From Nostoc sp. LPT (GTDB lineage: Bacteria > Cyanobacteriota > Cyanobacteriia > Cyanobacteriales > Nostocaceae), in NCBI RefSeq assembly GCF_017115165.1, contig NZ_JABXKF010000180.1:1-51086 (forward strand): a DNA stretch of 51,086 nucleotides, written 5' to 3'. A model generated the notes under the pieces. The model saw only the letters and a program-made list of their open reading frames with translations, made no database searches and was not told the DNA's origin. Positions within the stretch are counted from its first letter, which is position 1. Each line of letters begins with the position of its first letter. Made by a program: the position numbers and the translations under genes. Positions 9,343 through 18,510 of this stretch are shown here, in pieces.

Positions 9343-11972
9343 TTCTTGGTCAACAGAGGTAGTGTAAACCAGAAAGTTAATCCACGCTTGCGGTTACTCA
9401 TAACACCGATTTCGCCACCATGCGCCTTAATAACTTTCCGACAAAGATACATTTTTAAGCCAATGCTTGTAGAGCAGCAATCTTGAGGATCGCGGACATG
9501 GAGATCGAAAAGGCGATCGCACTCTACTTTACTCATTCCCACACCGTCATCTTGAATCTGAGTGCGAATCATTCCGCCCTCAATGGTGGCACTCACAGTA
9601 AAATTTAATCCTGGTGGATTATTCTGCAAGCTATGTGTGATTAAATTTACCAAAACTTTCTGCAATCGAGTCCCATCTGCCATTACTAACGGTAAGTCTG
9701 CGGCAACCAAGTTCTTCAAAGTCGCTTGATTTTGTGTCAGCATGGGTTCCAACTGGACTAATGTTCCTCCCAGCAGGGTGCTAAATTGCACAGGTTCGAT
9801 TTTGATCTCAATACCCTGTTTTTCACAGGAATTAATTTCTAGCAATGAGTTAATCATTGTTAGTTGGCGATCGTTGCCCTGAATCATTCGCTCGATGATT
9901 GAGCGAGATACTGGAATAGGAGATTGGGCATGGGGCATGGGGGATTGGGCATGGGAAAGAGGTAATTTTGTATTTTCCCCCTTGCCCCCTGCCCCCTGCT
10001 CCCCTACTTCTTCCCCAGTACAGAGGCGATTAATCGCGTCTGTACCCACTCCCTGATTTAACAAATTCTTTAACACCATCAAGTTACCCATCACGGAAGT
10101 TCGTAAATCGTGGGCAACTGTGTGCAAAACAACATCTTTGACGCGATGCAGTTTTTCAACTTCTTGCATTTTCTGCTGCAACTGTGCTGTTCGTTCTTGT
10201 ACTTGGTGTTCTAAATTAGTGTTGAGTTCTGCTAGCTTTTGGCATATCTGACTTTGTTGAATCGCGATCGCTACCTGTTCTGACATTTGCTGTAACAAAT
10301 CAATTTCTATTGGCTGCCAATGACGCGAACCTGAGCATTGATTGGCAATTAATGCACCAAATAATTCATTACCTAGCATAATTGGTACAGTTAAAGTCGC
10401 CCTCGTTTGGAATTTTTGAAAGTGCGCTTTTACTTTGGGAGATACTGTCATTTGCGTTACGTCTTCAACGACACGCACAAGATTATCTTTTAGTAAATTT
10501 CGTAATTCTTGTAAATAAGCTTCATCATTAGTAGACCAACCTGAAACTGATGGGTATTTGGGATCTACTGATTCAGCAAGAGTTCTGACTCCTAAATTGG
10601 CATTATTTAAACCAATAAAAACTCGATCTGCTTGGAGAAATTGCCTGACTTCCGTGACGGTGGTTTGAAGAATTTGTTCTAAATTAAGCGAAGACCGAAT
10701 TCGCACTAGGGTTTCTGCCAACAAGCGATCGCGTTGGGCACAAAAGCGTAATTGTGCTTCTACCTGTTTGCGTTCTGTAATGTCGTGATGCACTGCTAAA
10801 ATGGCAGGAACACCATCCAAATCAATGACTTCGGCTGAAAGCAGCGTTGTAATTATCTCACCAGATTTTTGCCGAAATTCAACTTCTAAGTTACGAGCGA
10901 CTCCTGTGCTTTGCAACTCTTGCACTAAGTTTAGGCGATCGCGATCGTGTAACCAAAGATTTAACTCAAAAGAAGTTTTACCAATTGCCTCATCTCGCCC
11001 ATAACCTGAAAAATTCACAAAACTGTCGTTAACTTCAATAAAGCGTCCTTCTTGCAGCGTGCTAATCGTAATTGAATCGGGGCTGCAACTAAAAGCTTTA
11101 GCAAATTTTTGAGCAAGATTTTGTAAGGCGACTTCTCCTTGTTTGCGATCTGTGATATCTCGGACAATTGCTAGTACCTCATCTGTACCACTAACTACCA
11201 ACCGCGCCTCATAATCTCTGATTCCCAAAGATGTTGGTAGCTGATATTCACAAGTTTGCAAAATTCCAGAATCTAAAGTTTTAGCGATCGCTACTTGGCT
11301 AATGGCTGCAACATCACTCGGCAATAACTCTTGCAAGTTTTTTCCAACGATTTCTTCTCTCGATAGAGTGATATTTGCGCCCTCACTTTTCAAATCTAGA
11401 TACTCGCCATCACGGCTAATGCGAAACATCAAATCGGGGATAGCATCTAAAATTGCTTTATACCGTGCCTCACTTTCTTGCAATTTTTCTTGGGCTTGTT
11501 TTCTGTCTGTAATATCTATAATCAAGCCATGCCAAAGAAAATCGCCTGCTGCTTGTAATTCGGGTTGTAAAGTACCTTGAATCCATTTAAGTTTGCCACT
11601 AGGTGTAACAATCCGACCTTCCCAATGCCAAGGTGTAAAACTAGTACGACAAACAGCAATAGATTCTGTAAAAGCTTTTATATCCTGTGGATGAATCAGT
11701 TTGTATAACACTTGAAAGTCTGCCTGTACAGCTTCTGGTTCTAATTCATACAAATATTTACAACCAGAACTAATATAAGGGATAAATATAGAACCATCCT
11801 GCCGTTGCAGAATTTGGAAAATCATCCCTGGTAAATTGGCAGCAATTGCTTCCAACAGAGGGATCTTCTCTGGTAGAAAATCTGGTTTATGCAGTGATTT
11901 GACAATTTCATCCACTCTTAGACCCTTTGATATATAAGCAATTGGCATAATATTCAAGGTAATCATAGCCAT
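9333..11972 (-). CDS. Multi-PAS/GAF histidine kinase with repeat-derived insert
   Basis: An 879-residue soluble sensor kinase. In order: PAS/PAC (ending LIIDITDRKQ, about 45-160), PAS/PAC (ILDAIPDLMFRISRDG, about 170-280), PAS/PAC (CSPDSITISTLQEG, ending VHHDITERKQ, about 290-405), GAF (AETLVRIRSSLNLEQILQTT, about 420-570), a coiled coil (LNTNLEHQVQERTAQLQQKM), HisKA with H-box HTVAHDLRTSVMGN, and an ATPase domain with LVNLITHSLQNNP, DDGVGMS and an SIGLKMYLC stretch. The G2 box is weaker than in its neighbour (SIGLKM instead of GLGLYL), so activity may be reduced. Between the two HisKA helices sit about 45 extra residues encoded by dispersed repeat DNA (see 9908-10058). It is an orphan kinase adjacent to a paralogue. 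Several Met codons lie near the N-terminus, so the exact start is uncertain. Confidence 0.86.
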   Translation of the reverse strand: MAMITLNIMPIAYISKGLRVDEIVKSLHKPDFLPEKIPLLEAIAANLPGMIFQILQRQDGSIFIPYISSGCKYLYELEPEAVQADFQVLYKLIHPQDIKAFTESIAVCRTSFTPWHWEGRIVTPSGKLKWIQGTLQPELQAAGDFLWHGLIIDITDRKQAQEKLQESEARYKAILDAIPDLMFRISRDGEYLDLKSEGANITLSREEIVGKNLQELLPSDVAAISQVAIAKTLDSGILQTCEYQLPTSLGIRDYEARLVVSGTDEVLAIVRDITDRKQGEVALQNLAQKFAKAFSCSPDSITISTLQEGRFIEVNDSFVNFSGYGRDEAIGKTSFELNLWLHDRDRLNLVQELQSTGVARNLEVEFRQKSGEIITTLLSAEVIDLDGVPAILAVHHDITERKQVEAQLRFCAQRDRLLAETLVRIRSSLNLEQILQTTVTEVRQFLQADRVFIGLNNANLGVRTLAESVDPKYPSVSGWSTNDEAYLQELRNLLKDNLVRVVEDVTQMTVSPKVKAHFQKFQTRATLTVPIMLGNELFGALIANQCSGSRHWQPIEIDLLQQMSEQVAIAIQQSQICQKLAELNTNLEHQVQERTAQLQQKMQEVEKLHRVKDVVLHTVAHDLRTSVMGNLMVLKNLLNQGVGTDAINRLCTGEEVGEQGAGGKGENTKLPLSHAQSPMPHAQSPIPVSRSIIERMIQGNDRQLTMINSLLEINSCEKQGIEIKIEPVQFSTLLGGTLVQLEPMLTQNQATLKNLVAADLPLVMADGTRLQKVLVNLITHSLQNNPPGLNFTVSATIEGGMIRTQIQDDGVGMSKVECDRLFDLHVRDPQDCCSTSIGLKMYLCRKVIKAHGGEIGVMSNRKRGLTFWFTLPLLTKKGV
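9908..10058. repeat. Repeat insertion inside kinase reading frame
   Basis: Three repeat types sit side by side in the kinase gene: GGGCATGGGG units (about 9926-9957), CCCCCTTGCCCCCTGCCCCC (about 9978-9997) and a 28-bp palindrome at 10018-10045 (GTACAGAGGCGATT arm, one mismatched pair), related to 2596-2619. The paralogous kinase has no such segment at the equivalent place, yet the frame is kept. Confidence 0.8.
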
Positions 11973-12640
11973 TGTAAAAGTTTTTAGCTGTCAGCGCGAT
12001 CGCTCACAACAAAAAAAGTGGCTCTACTTTCAGAGTAGTTCTGGATGCTGCGATCGCATTCACCCAATCGGGTGAACCATTTGTCAAAGACCGAATCAGT
12101 TCAGGAGGGCTGAGTCACTTTCAGGCAAAGGTTTCATCCTTTTCTGAACACTAATACCGTTTCTCTGTAAAGCTGCGCCAAATTCTAGCTTTTTTTCAAC
12201 GCAAAGGTGAGGCAGCGCAGTCAACTCCTGCGGGGAGACACCAAGGGCTATGGGGGTTTCCCCCATGAGCAACTGCCGACGCAGAGGTTAGCGCAAAGGT
12301 GAGGCAGCGCGGTCTTGGGGGTTTCCCCCATGAGCGACTGCCGACACAGAGGTTTTCTGAAGATAATTCGCTATGCCAGAACACCGCAGGCACCGCACTT
12401 CATATCGTTTAGCCTTAGTTGCAGTAAACCAAGCCGACTTTGATCGCAACAATCAGATAGAAAGTAGTTTTTCGATACAGCTAATCTATTCTCATTTAGA
12501 ACATGAATAGATTTACCAACATGGAGAAATTAACGATGCGTTTTTAGGAGTGGATAGTTTCTGTATTATGGGAAGGCTCGGTCTTTTTTATCAAGAAAGG
12601 CAGGAGGACGTTTGGCGAACCCTCAATCGAGCCACAGAGG
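11973..12640. repeat. Gene-free stretch with tandem GCAAAGGTGAGGCAGCGC repeats
   Basis: About 670 bp without a convincing gene. It contains two related units (about 12199-12289 and 12291-12353), each carrying GCAAAGGTGAGGCAGCGC, a GGGGGTTTCCCCCAT inverted repeat and CGACTGCCGAC(G/A)CAGAGGTT-like sequence. This is dispersed repeat DNA. A 65-codon minus-strand frame across it is not a gene. The remainder (12360-12640) shows nothing recognisable. Confidence 0.7.
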
Positions 12641-13156
12641 TTAGGAGGAAAACCCACCATTTTTTGCTGCACTAGCCAGTATTTCATATTCAGGTTGTAA
12701 AACGGACATAATAATCAGGGAATTATAACCATTTTCTGATTTTAGACATTCGCGTAGCTTTCCTTCTACAACAAAACCAGCAGCTTTGTAGACAGCCTGA
12801 GCACGATGATTTTGCTCTTTAACATCCAGCCACAACCGATGTGCTTTGTGTGTCTCAAACACCAATTTCTTAATCATTTCAACAGTGTCTTTACCGTAAC
12901 CTTGCCCCTTTTGGGCAATCGCAATGCGACGAAACTCAATACTCTGATTTGAATTAAGTAGCCCAGCCAAAATAACGTAACCAATTTTTATTTCTGTTTG
13001 CACAATCAGATGAGCAATATCAGAATCAGCGATCGCTTGAAGATGCTGTTGATATGACCAAGGAATGATGTACTGTCGATTATCGTCATCATACTCGACT
13101 TGCAGAACATAATCGAGATCGGCTTCTTGTGTTTTGCGTAGACTTAAATTGTGCAT
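12641..13156 (-). CDS. GNAT-family N-acetyltransferase
   Basis: A 171-residue acetyltransferase (start MHNLSLRKTQ at 13156; a longer reading to 13294 would run through the ada start region and is unlikely). Shows the GNAT beta-strand start LRKTQEADLDYVLQVE, the acetyl-CoA loop QKGQGYGKD (Q/RxxGxG) preceded by EFRRIAI, and the RimJ/RimL-like segment HRLWLDVKEQNHRAQAVYKA followed by AGFVVEGKLRE. The substrate cannot be predicted; RimJ/L-like relatives act on protein N-termini, antibiotics or small amines. It is divergent from ada with only 58 bp between starts, so both promoters overlap. Confidence 0.88.
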   Translation of the reverse strand: MHNLSLRKTQEADLDYVLQVEYDDDNRQYIIPWSYQQHLQAIADSDIAHLIVQTEIKIGYVILAGLLNSNQSIEFRRIAIAQKGQGYGKDTVEMIKKLVFETHKAHRLWLDVKEQNHRAQAVYKAAGFVVEGKLRECLKSENGYNSLIIMSVLQPEYEILASAAKNGGFSS

Positions 13157-13214
13157 TATCTCACTGAACAACGTATTATCATCACTAATAAAAAATATAT
13201 TGAAGGAGGCATCA

Positions 13215-14294
13215 ATGCAATTACAACAAACACCAGTCTTAGAAGAAACCTTTTGGCAAGCAGTTCTCAATCGAGATCCAACTTTTGAAGGCAAGTTTTT
13301 CTATGGTGTTCGTTCTACAGGTATTTATTGCCGACCTATTTGCCCTAGTCGCAGACCGAATCGCAATCAAGTTTGTTTCTTCCAGTCGGTACAAGATGCT
13401 GAAATTGCAGATTTTCGACCTTGTAAGCGCTGTCAGCCACAATTTGAAATAGTTCCAAATACAGCCAAAATTTTAGCAGCGTGTCGATATATTGAAGCAC
13501 AAGTTGACCACATTCCAACCCTCTCGGAATTATGCTCTCAGGTGGAAATGAGTCCCAGCTACCTGCAAAGAATATTTAAGCAAATAATTGGCGTATCACC
13601 TTTTCAATATGCAGATGCGCTGCGTAGCCAGCGATTGAAACAGCGTCTCCAGTCGGGGGAAGAAATTGCTGATGCCGTTTACGACACGGGGTATGGTTCA
13701 AGTAGTCAACTTTATGAGAAAGCACCTAAACAACTGGGAATGACACCAAAAACTTACCAACAAGCTGGAAAGACAATCAGCATTGTCTATGCGATCGCTC
13801 CATGTCCGCTAGGATATTTGCTTGTGGCAACAACAGAGAAGGGTATCTGTGCCGTAAAATTAGGTGATGAAGCAGACAAGCTTGAATACATTTTGAAGCA
13901 GGAATTTCACCAAGCGCAGATCGTGCGTGACGATCGCACACACAAAGACTGGATACAAGCAATCCTCGACTTGATTGCAGGAGGCGAGGCACATCTTGAT
14001 TTACCACTTGATATCCGTGGGACAGCATTTCAGAAACAAGTTTGGCAAGCATTACAAAAAATTCCCTATGGCGAAACACGCACTTATGCCGATATCGCCC
14101 GTCATCTTGCCAAACCCCAAGCAGTCCGCGCGGTGGGTAATGCTTGTGGTGCTAATCAGATCGCGCTGATTGTACCATGTCACCGGGTGCTGCGGAGTGA
14201 TGGCAGTCTTGGTGGTTATCACTGGGGAATTGAGCGAAAACAAAAACTGCTTACACAAGAGTCGAAATTTTACAAACATGACTCAAACACCTGA
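13215..14294 (+). CDS. ada: Ada: DNA methyltransferase and transcription activator
   Basis: A 359-residue bifunctional adaptive-response protein. The N-domain repairs methylphosphotriesters using a zinc-bound Cys: FYGVRSTGIYCRPICPSRRP (Cys39, Cys43) and FRPCKRCQP (about Cys70, Cys73). An AraC-type helix-turn-helix follows (IPTLSELCSQVEMSPSYLQR). The C-terminal O6-methylguanine methyltransferase carries the acceptor Cys322 in IVPCHRVL and the Asn hinge AVGNACGAN. The start at 13215 is set by AAGGAGG at 13203-13209, five bases upstream; an in-frame Met at 13134 precedes this site and is not used. The gene overlaps the next glycosylase gene by 17 bp, forming an alkylation-repair operon presumably activated by methylated Ada. 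Complete domain architecture. Confidence 0.95.
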   Translation: MQLQQTPVLEETFWQAVLNRDPTFEGKFFYGVRSTGIYCRPICPSRRPNRNQVCFFQSVQDAEIADFRPCKRCQPQFEIVPNTAKILAACRYIEAQVDHIPTLSELCSQVEMSPSYLQRIFKQIIGVSPFQYADALRSQRLKQRLQSGEEIADAVYDTGYGSSSQLYEKAPKQLGMTPKTYQQAGKTISIVYAIAPCPLGYLLVATTEKGICAVKLGDEADKLEYILKQEFHQAQIVRDDRTHKDWIQAILDLIAGGEAHLDLPLDIRGTAFQKQVWQALQKIPYGETRTYADIARHLAKPQAVRAVGNACGANQIALIVPCHRVLRSDGSLGGYHWGIERKQKLLTQESKFYKHDSNT

Positions 14295-14940
14295 ATTAGA
14301 ATCGCTGACTGAAGAAAGTTTAACCCGTGGTTTAATGGTGCTTGCCAATCTTGACAACGATTTGGCTCGAATTTTAGAGACACTGGGGCCTCCACCAATA
14401 TGGTCAAGAGAACCAGGTTTTGCAACGCTTCTGTGCATCATTCTGGAACAACAAGTTTCCTTAGCGGCTGCAAAGGCTGTATTTACCCGACTATGTGGAG
14501 TTGTTGTTACTCTAACACCAGAAAATTTTCTGACATTAGATGATGCTCAATTAAGAGCAATTGGATTCAGTCGGCAAAAGATTCTATACTGTCGTGGATT
14601 GGCTCAGGCAGTTGCAACTGGTCAGCTTGACCTAACTAAGCTGGAAACAATGGACGAAACTACTATCAGAACTGAGTTAAAGCGTCTCAAAGGTATCGGA
14701 GACTGGACAGTTGATATTTATTTGCTAATGGCGCTGCAACGTCCTGATGTCTTTCCCAAAGGCGATTTAGCGATCGCGATCGCTTTCCAAAAACTCCAAA
14801 ACTTGGCAACGCGCCCAACACCCGCACAACTAGAAGAAATGACACAGCACTGGCGTCCGTGGCGAGCCGTTGCTGCCAGACTTCTATGGCACTACTACTT
14901 GAGTAATGCCACTGTTAAGTCAGTTACAGTTTCCCAGTGA
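14278..14940 (+). CDS. DNA-3-methyladenine glycosylase (AlkA/HhH-GPD)
   Basis: A 220-residue base-excision glycosylase that removes alkylated purines. The start MTQTPELE lies inside the 3' end of ada. The HhH-GPD core is complete: LLCIILEQQVSLAAAKAVF, helix-hairpin-helix LKRLKGIGDWTVDIYLLMAL, then the Gly/Pro-rich loop with catalytic Asp (FPKGDLAIAI). It is shorter than E. coli AlkA because it lacks the N-terminal beta domain, as in many cyanobacterial and MAG/Mag1-type enzymes. Translational coupling to ada (17-bp overlap) supports a shared response. The 3' end overlaps the convergent dapF by 17 bp. Confidence 0.9.
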   Translation: MTQTPELESLTEESLTRGLMVLANLDNDLARILETLGPPPIWSREPGFATLLCIILEQQVSLAAAKAVFTRLCGVVVTLTPENFLTLDDAQLRAIGFSRQKILYCRGLAQAVATGQLDLTKLETMDETTIRTELKRLKGIGDWTVDIYLLMALQRPDVFPKGDLAIAIAFQKLQNLATRPTPAQLEEMTQHWRPWRAVAARLLWHYYLSNATVKSVTVSQ

Positions 14941-15763
14941 ATACCTTTTCAGCCGGGCCTGTCATGTAAACCCGTTGGTCGATTTCTGACCATTCAATTT
15001 GCAAGGGGCCACCAGGTAATTCTACAGTCGCGGTGCGATCGCATTTCCCAGTTAACACACCAGCTACTAAAGAAGCACAAGCACCAGTCCCACAAGCTAA
15101 TGTAATCCCAGCACCCCGTTCCCATACCCGCATTTTCAAATAGTCACGGCGTACCACTTGAATAAATTCGGTATTTATGCGTTGAGGAAAAACTGGGTGA
15201 TGCTCAAATTTCGGGCCGATGGTTTCTAACTCAATTGCTGCGACATCTTCCACAAAAGTAATGCAGTGGGGATTTCCCATATTTACACAGGTAACATCCC
15301 AGGTTTGCCCCGCTACCTCTAACGGCTGAGAAATTACTTTTTCTTGGGCGGGTGCAAGGGTAGTAGGAATTTCACTAGCGAGTAACCTGGGTAAACCCAT
15401 GTCTACTTTTACTTGACCATCAGATAAGAGTTGGGGAGTCATTACACCACCCAAAGTATGAATGCGATATGAGTCTTGATTGCGGGATTCGCCTTCTAAG
15501 TCTGCTAAAAAGCCAGCTAAACAGCGAATGCCATTGCCACACATTTCTGGTTCTGAACCATCGGAATTAAAAATTCGCATGGTATAGTCAGTGCCATTTT
15601 CTCCAGGTAGGGCAAAAATTACACCATCAGCACCGATGCCAAAGTGGCGATCGCACAACTTGATGGCTTGCTCTGGAGTCACTACAGGCAAAGATGATGA
15701 GCGATTGTCAATCAAAATAAAGTCGTTGCCTAGACCGTGATACTTAGTAAATTCGATTGCCAT
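14924..15763 (-). CDS. dapF: Diaminopimelate epimerase DapF
   Basis: A 279-residue PLP-independent epimerase converting LL- to meso-diaminopimelate in lysine and peptidoglycan synthesis, cytoplasmic. Recognised by FTKYHGLGNDFILIDNR at the N-terminus, the first catalytic Cys in EPEMCGNGIRCLAGF, GNPHCITFV, and the second catalytic Cys in ITLACGTGACASLVAG. Length and both Cys residues are normal. It is divergent from hfq with 69 bp between starts and convergent with the alkA-like gene. The dapF-hfq arrangement recurs in cyanobacteria. Confidence 0.97.
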   Translation of the reverse strand: MAIEFTKYHGLGNDFILIDNRSSSLPVVTPEQAIKLCDRHFGIGADGVIFALPGENGTDYTMRIFNSDGSEPEMCGNGIRCLAGFLADLEGESRNQDSYRIHTLGGVMTPQLLSDGQVKVDMGLPRLLASEIPTTLAPAQEKVISQPLEVAGQTWDVTCVNMGNPHCITFVEDVAAIELETIGPKFEHHPVFPQRINTEFIQVVRRDYLKMRVWERGAGITLACGTGACASLVAGVLTGKCDRTATVELPGGPLQIEWSEIDQRVYMTGPAEKVFTGKL

Positions 15764-15832
15764 TTCTTCAAGGATGAATTATCAAGGATTAGTTACTCTT
15801 TATTTTGCCTTGTAGGTTCATCTTTACTAAAA

Positions 15833-16048
15833 ATGCTTACCGAATTTGACACCACTTTACCCAGTATTAGACAAGTCCAAAACCTGATTAAACAAACAAC
15901 GCCAGTAGAGTTAAAGCTGCTGACTGGCAATGTACTCACAGGAAAGGTTTTATGGCAAGATCCACAGTGTATCTGTATTGCGGATGAAAACAGTCAGCAC
16001 ACCGTTTGGAAACAAGCGATCGCCTACATTAAGCCGAAAGTGAGTTAA
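15833..16048 (+). CDS. hfq: Cyanobacterial Hfq (Sm-like protein)
   Basis: A 71-residue Sm-like protein. The start MLTEFDTTLPSIRQVQNLIK at 15833 matches the short cyanobacterial Hfq; an in-frame extension to 15737 reads through the dapF promoter region and is not credible. Sm1/Sm2 elements: TPVELKLLTGNVLTGKVLW and ICIADENSQHTVWKQAIAYI. Cyanobacterial Hfq lacks the canonical YKHA RNA-binding motif of enterobacterial Hfq and, in Synechocystis, is known to act with the type IV pilus ATPase PilB1. It is divergent from dapF. Confidence 0.93.
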   Translation: MLTEFDTTLPSIRQVQNLIKQTTPVELKLLTGNVLTGKVLWQDPQCICIADENSQHTVWKQAIAYIKPKVS

Positions 16049-16054
16049 AAGTGA

Positions 16055-16139
16055 GGAGCAGGGGGAATACTCCTTCTGTTCTGCCGCAAAACGAAGTGGA
16101 GCAAGGGTTTCCATCCCCATCTGAACCTCCCCCTGCTCC
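16055..16139. terminator. Inverted repeat between convergent hfq and GGDEF gene
   Basis: GGAGCAGGGGGA at 16055-16066 pairs with TCCCCCTGCTCC at 16128-16139, a 12-bp stem around a 61-nt loop, between two convergent genes. It may stop transcription from both sides, but the sequence also belongs to the G-rich dispersed repeats of this genome and there is no clear T-run. Confidence 0.4.
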
Positions 16140-16168
16140 CCTGCCTCTTTTTGAACCCCTATTCCTCG

Positions 16169-17962
16169 TCACTGGACTGAGGTTTTTGCAGCACAAACCC
16201 ACCTATTGCGTCCTTGTTCTTTAGCTTTATACAAAGCTTTGTCTGCTGCATTAATTAAGTCTTGAGCTGAACTTTTATCTGTTGGTCTTTGAATTGCAAC
16301 ACCTAAACTGACAGTCACAAAATATTGTAAGTTATTCTTTTTTTTATGGGGAATCTTTAATTCTTGAATAGATTTTTGAATCAACTTAGTTACTTTAATC
16401 GCACCTGATTCGTTCATATTTGGCAAAATGACAATAAATTCTTCACCACCATAACGAGCTAGTAGATCGGTAGGACGCTTTAATACAGATTGTGCTGCAC
16501 GAGCAACTTGTATTAAGCATTCATCCCCAGCTAGATGTCCATAAGAATCGTTATAATCCTTGAAATAGTCAATATCAAACATAATTAAAGATAAATAATT
16601 TCCATTTAGTCTTAGTTGATTCCATTCCTCCTCTAAAAACTGATCGAAACAATGACGGTTGGCGACTTGGGTTAGAGCATCTAGCTTACTAAGTTTTTCT
16701 AGCTGAGAATTTGCTAGTTCTAAAGCATGGTTTGCTTGAGCAAGTTGATTAGCTTGAGAGCGAAATTGCTCTAATAATTCAGAATGTTCTAAAGCTACAT
16801 TAAACTGAGCGGCTAACTGTTGGATAAATTGAATTTCCGACTTTTTCCACTCGCGTGAACAATGGCACTGATGAACACATAGTAATCCCCATAAAGCTTT
16901 TCCTTTCATTAAAGGTGCAACAATTTGTGCCTTGATTTGAAATTGCTCTAACAGGTGAATGTGGCAATCCTTTAGCCCAGCTTGATAAATATCTGATACT
17001 ACCTGTATACGCCCTTGGTGATAAGCAACTGCATATTGTTCAGCAAAACAATCATCCTTTACCTTGATGGCGATCGTAGAATCGTAGTCAGGCAATACAT
17101 TCTCAGAGACAAATTTACCAGAGGTATAGTTCAATTCCGGGTCAAATTGAAAAATACTGACGCGATCGCTACGGAGAGCCTTACGAATTTCTCGTACAGT
17201 AGTCTTAAACAAGGTGTCTAGATTCAGAGATTCACGAATTTCAGCAACTAAATTAAATAGAATATCCTGCTGTTGATTCGCTTTATACAGTTCTGCTGCT
17301 TTTTGTTCTGCTTGAGCTAAAAATTCTGCTTGTTTAACTGCAAATCCTAACTGTATTGCAATCTGAGACAGAAACTGAATTTCTAATTTTTTCCATTCAT
17401 GTGGCTGTGAGTGCTGATAAGCAGCAAGCACTCCCCATAGTTTTTTTCCAACAAAAATTGATGCAGTTGCATAAGCTCTAATATGGAACTGTTCTAAAAT
17501 TTCTAAATGGCATTGAGACAAGCCTGCTGCGTAGACATCTGAAACAACTAAAGTTTCATTATTACGATACCGCCCACCTTGATGTTCTTGTAGATAAGAG
17601 TCATTCCAAACTGTATTTTTTCCTAATGTCTCTACATCATCCCATCCAGTCTCTGCAAACTCAAAGTCGCTGACAAATTCTCCACCCCAGTTTTCATAGA
17701 AACGATAAACAGCAATCCTCTCGACGCGGAGTAACTTGCAAGTTTCTTTAGTGGTTGTACGAAAAATTGTTTCTAACTCAAGAGAAGCTCGGATTTTGCT
17801 AATTACTCGGTAAAGCGCCCTTTCTTGCTTTTCGAGCTGCTGAATTTGAACTTGTTGATCGTGGAGTTGAGTTTCTAAATTACTAACACTAGGCTGTCCT
17901 AAAAGCTTACAGAGTAGATTAGCAGATACTTTCGTAATAATACGTAAACTTGTGTACAACAT
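16169..17962 (-). CDS. GAF-GAF-GGDEF diguanylate cyclase
   Basis: A 597-residue signalling enzyme making cyclic di-GMP. After an N-terminal coiled coil there are two phytochrome-like GAF domains (about 45-200, AVYRFYENWGGEFVSDF; and about 230-395, SIFQFDPELNYTSGKFVSEN), a second coiled coil and a GGDEF domain with active-site GGEEF (ARYGGEEFIVILP) and an intact product-inhibition I-site RPTD five residues upstream. No EAL domain, so synthesis only. The GAFs have the Phy-type shape, but a Cys for bilin attachment in the canonical CH context is not certain; the CHIHLLEQF and CHLEILEQF stretches are Cys-His pairs at the usual bilin-lyase position, so chromophore binding is possible. Light or redox sensing is inference. 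Confidence 0.9.
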   Translation of the reverse strand: MLYTSLRIITKVSANLLCKLLGQPSVSNLETQLHDQQVQIQQLEKQERALYRVISKIRASLELETIFRTTTKETCKLLRVERIAVYRFYENWGGEFVSDFEFAETGWDDVETLGKNTVWNDSYLQEHQGGRYRNNETLVVSDVYAAGLSQCHLEILEQFHIRAYATASIFVGKKLWGVLAAYQHSQPHEWKKLEIQFLSQIAIQLGFAVKQAEFLAQAEQKAAELYKANQQQDILFNLVAEIRESLNLDTLFKTTVREIRKALRSDRVSIFQFDPELNYTSGKFVSENVLPDYDSTIAIKVKDDCFAEQYAVAYHQGRIQVVSDIYQAGLKDCHIHLLEQFQIKAQIVAPLMKGKALWGLLCVHQCHCSREWKKSEIQFIQQLAAQFNVALEHSELLEQFRSQANQLAQANHALELANSQLEKLSKLDALTQVANRHCFDQFLEEEWNQLRLNGNYLSLIMFDIDYFKDYNDSYGHLAGDECLIQVARAAQSVLKRPTDLLARYGGEEFIVILPNMNESGAIKVTKLIQKSIQELKIPHKKKNNLQYFVTVSLGVAIQRPTDKSSAQDLINAADKALYKAKEQGRNRWVCAAKTSVQ

Positions 17963-18510
17963 TATAAGTATAGTTTCAGTAATACGTTAAGTCTTAAAAA
18001 GCTTGCTCACATCACAAAGGATTTTGGATAAAGCACAATATTATACAGTACAGTAATTATCATTATCGCCAAAGTATCTGATAACTGAAAATATGAGATG
18101 AAAAAGTATTGTAAAGACAAAATAAATTTGTAAAAAGTAAAGCTAAATTCTTAGATAAATTCAATTATCAAACAAGATAATCAAATTCAGTAGACCGAAA
18201 ACTTCTGCGATTGACAAAAATCAAGTAGATGACCCCATTAAGTACTTTTCTGCAAAAGAGAATCAAAATTTAGAGTAGTCAAAGCCAAAAGATCGTCAGT
18301 TCTCAAGCTTGATTTGTCGCCTTACCCCACAACCACTTTTCAAACATCCTCTTAAGCTCTCACGGATGGACTGTTACCGAAACCGATCTGCATTATCAAA
18401 AGCGATATTATCCTAGAAGAATATGAAAAAGCACCTCAAATAGCCAAGTCACTACCACCTCAAAGGCGCGATCGCTATATTGAGCCGCTTACCTTGCAGA
18501 GTCTTAAAGC
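17963..18510. other. Intergenic with a possible relic reading frame
   Basis: About 550 AT-rich bases between two minus-strand genes. On the plus strand about 18357-18514 reads without stops as a 50-residue C-terminal-like piece (LLPKPICIIKSDIILEEYEK, then RYIEPLTLQSLKA) but has no start codon; it may be the tail of a lost gene. Its stop overlaps the 3' end of the antiporter gene. Confidence 0.3.

Noticed and set aside
12196..12393. 65-codon minus-strand reading frame
   Set aside because: It lies entirely in tandem GCAAAGGTGAGGCAGCGC repeats, with no ribosome site or family.
13134..13214. Longer N-terminus for Ada
   Set aside because: AAGGAGG at 13203 places the start at 13215, and the extension overlaps the divergent GNAT start region.
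13157..13294. Longer N-terminus for the GNAT protein
   Set aside because: The extra 46 residues are antisense to the ada start and have no family similarity.
15737..15832. Longer N-terminus for Hfq
   Set aside because: It would overlap the dapF start; cyanobacterial Hfq begins at MLTEFD.
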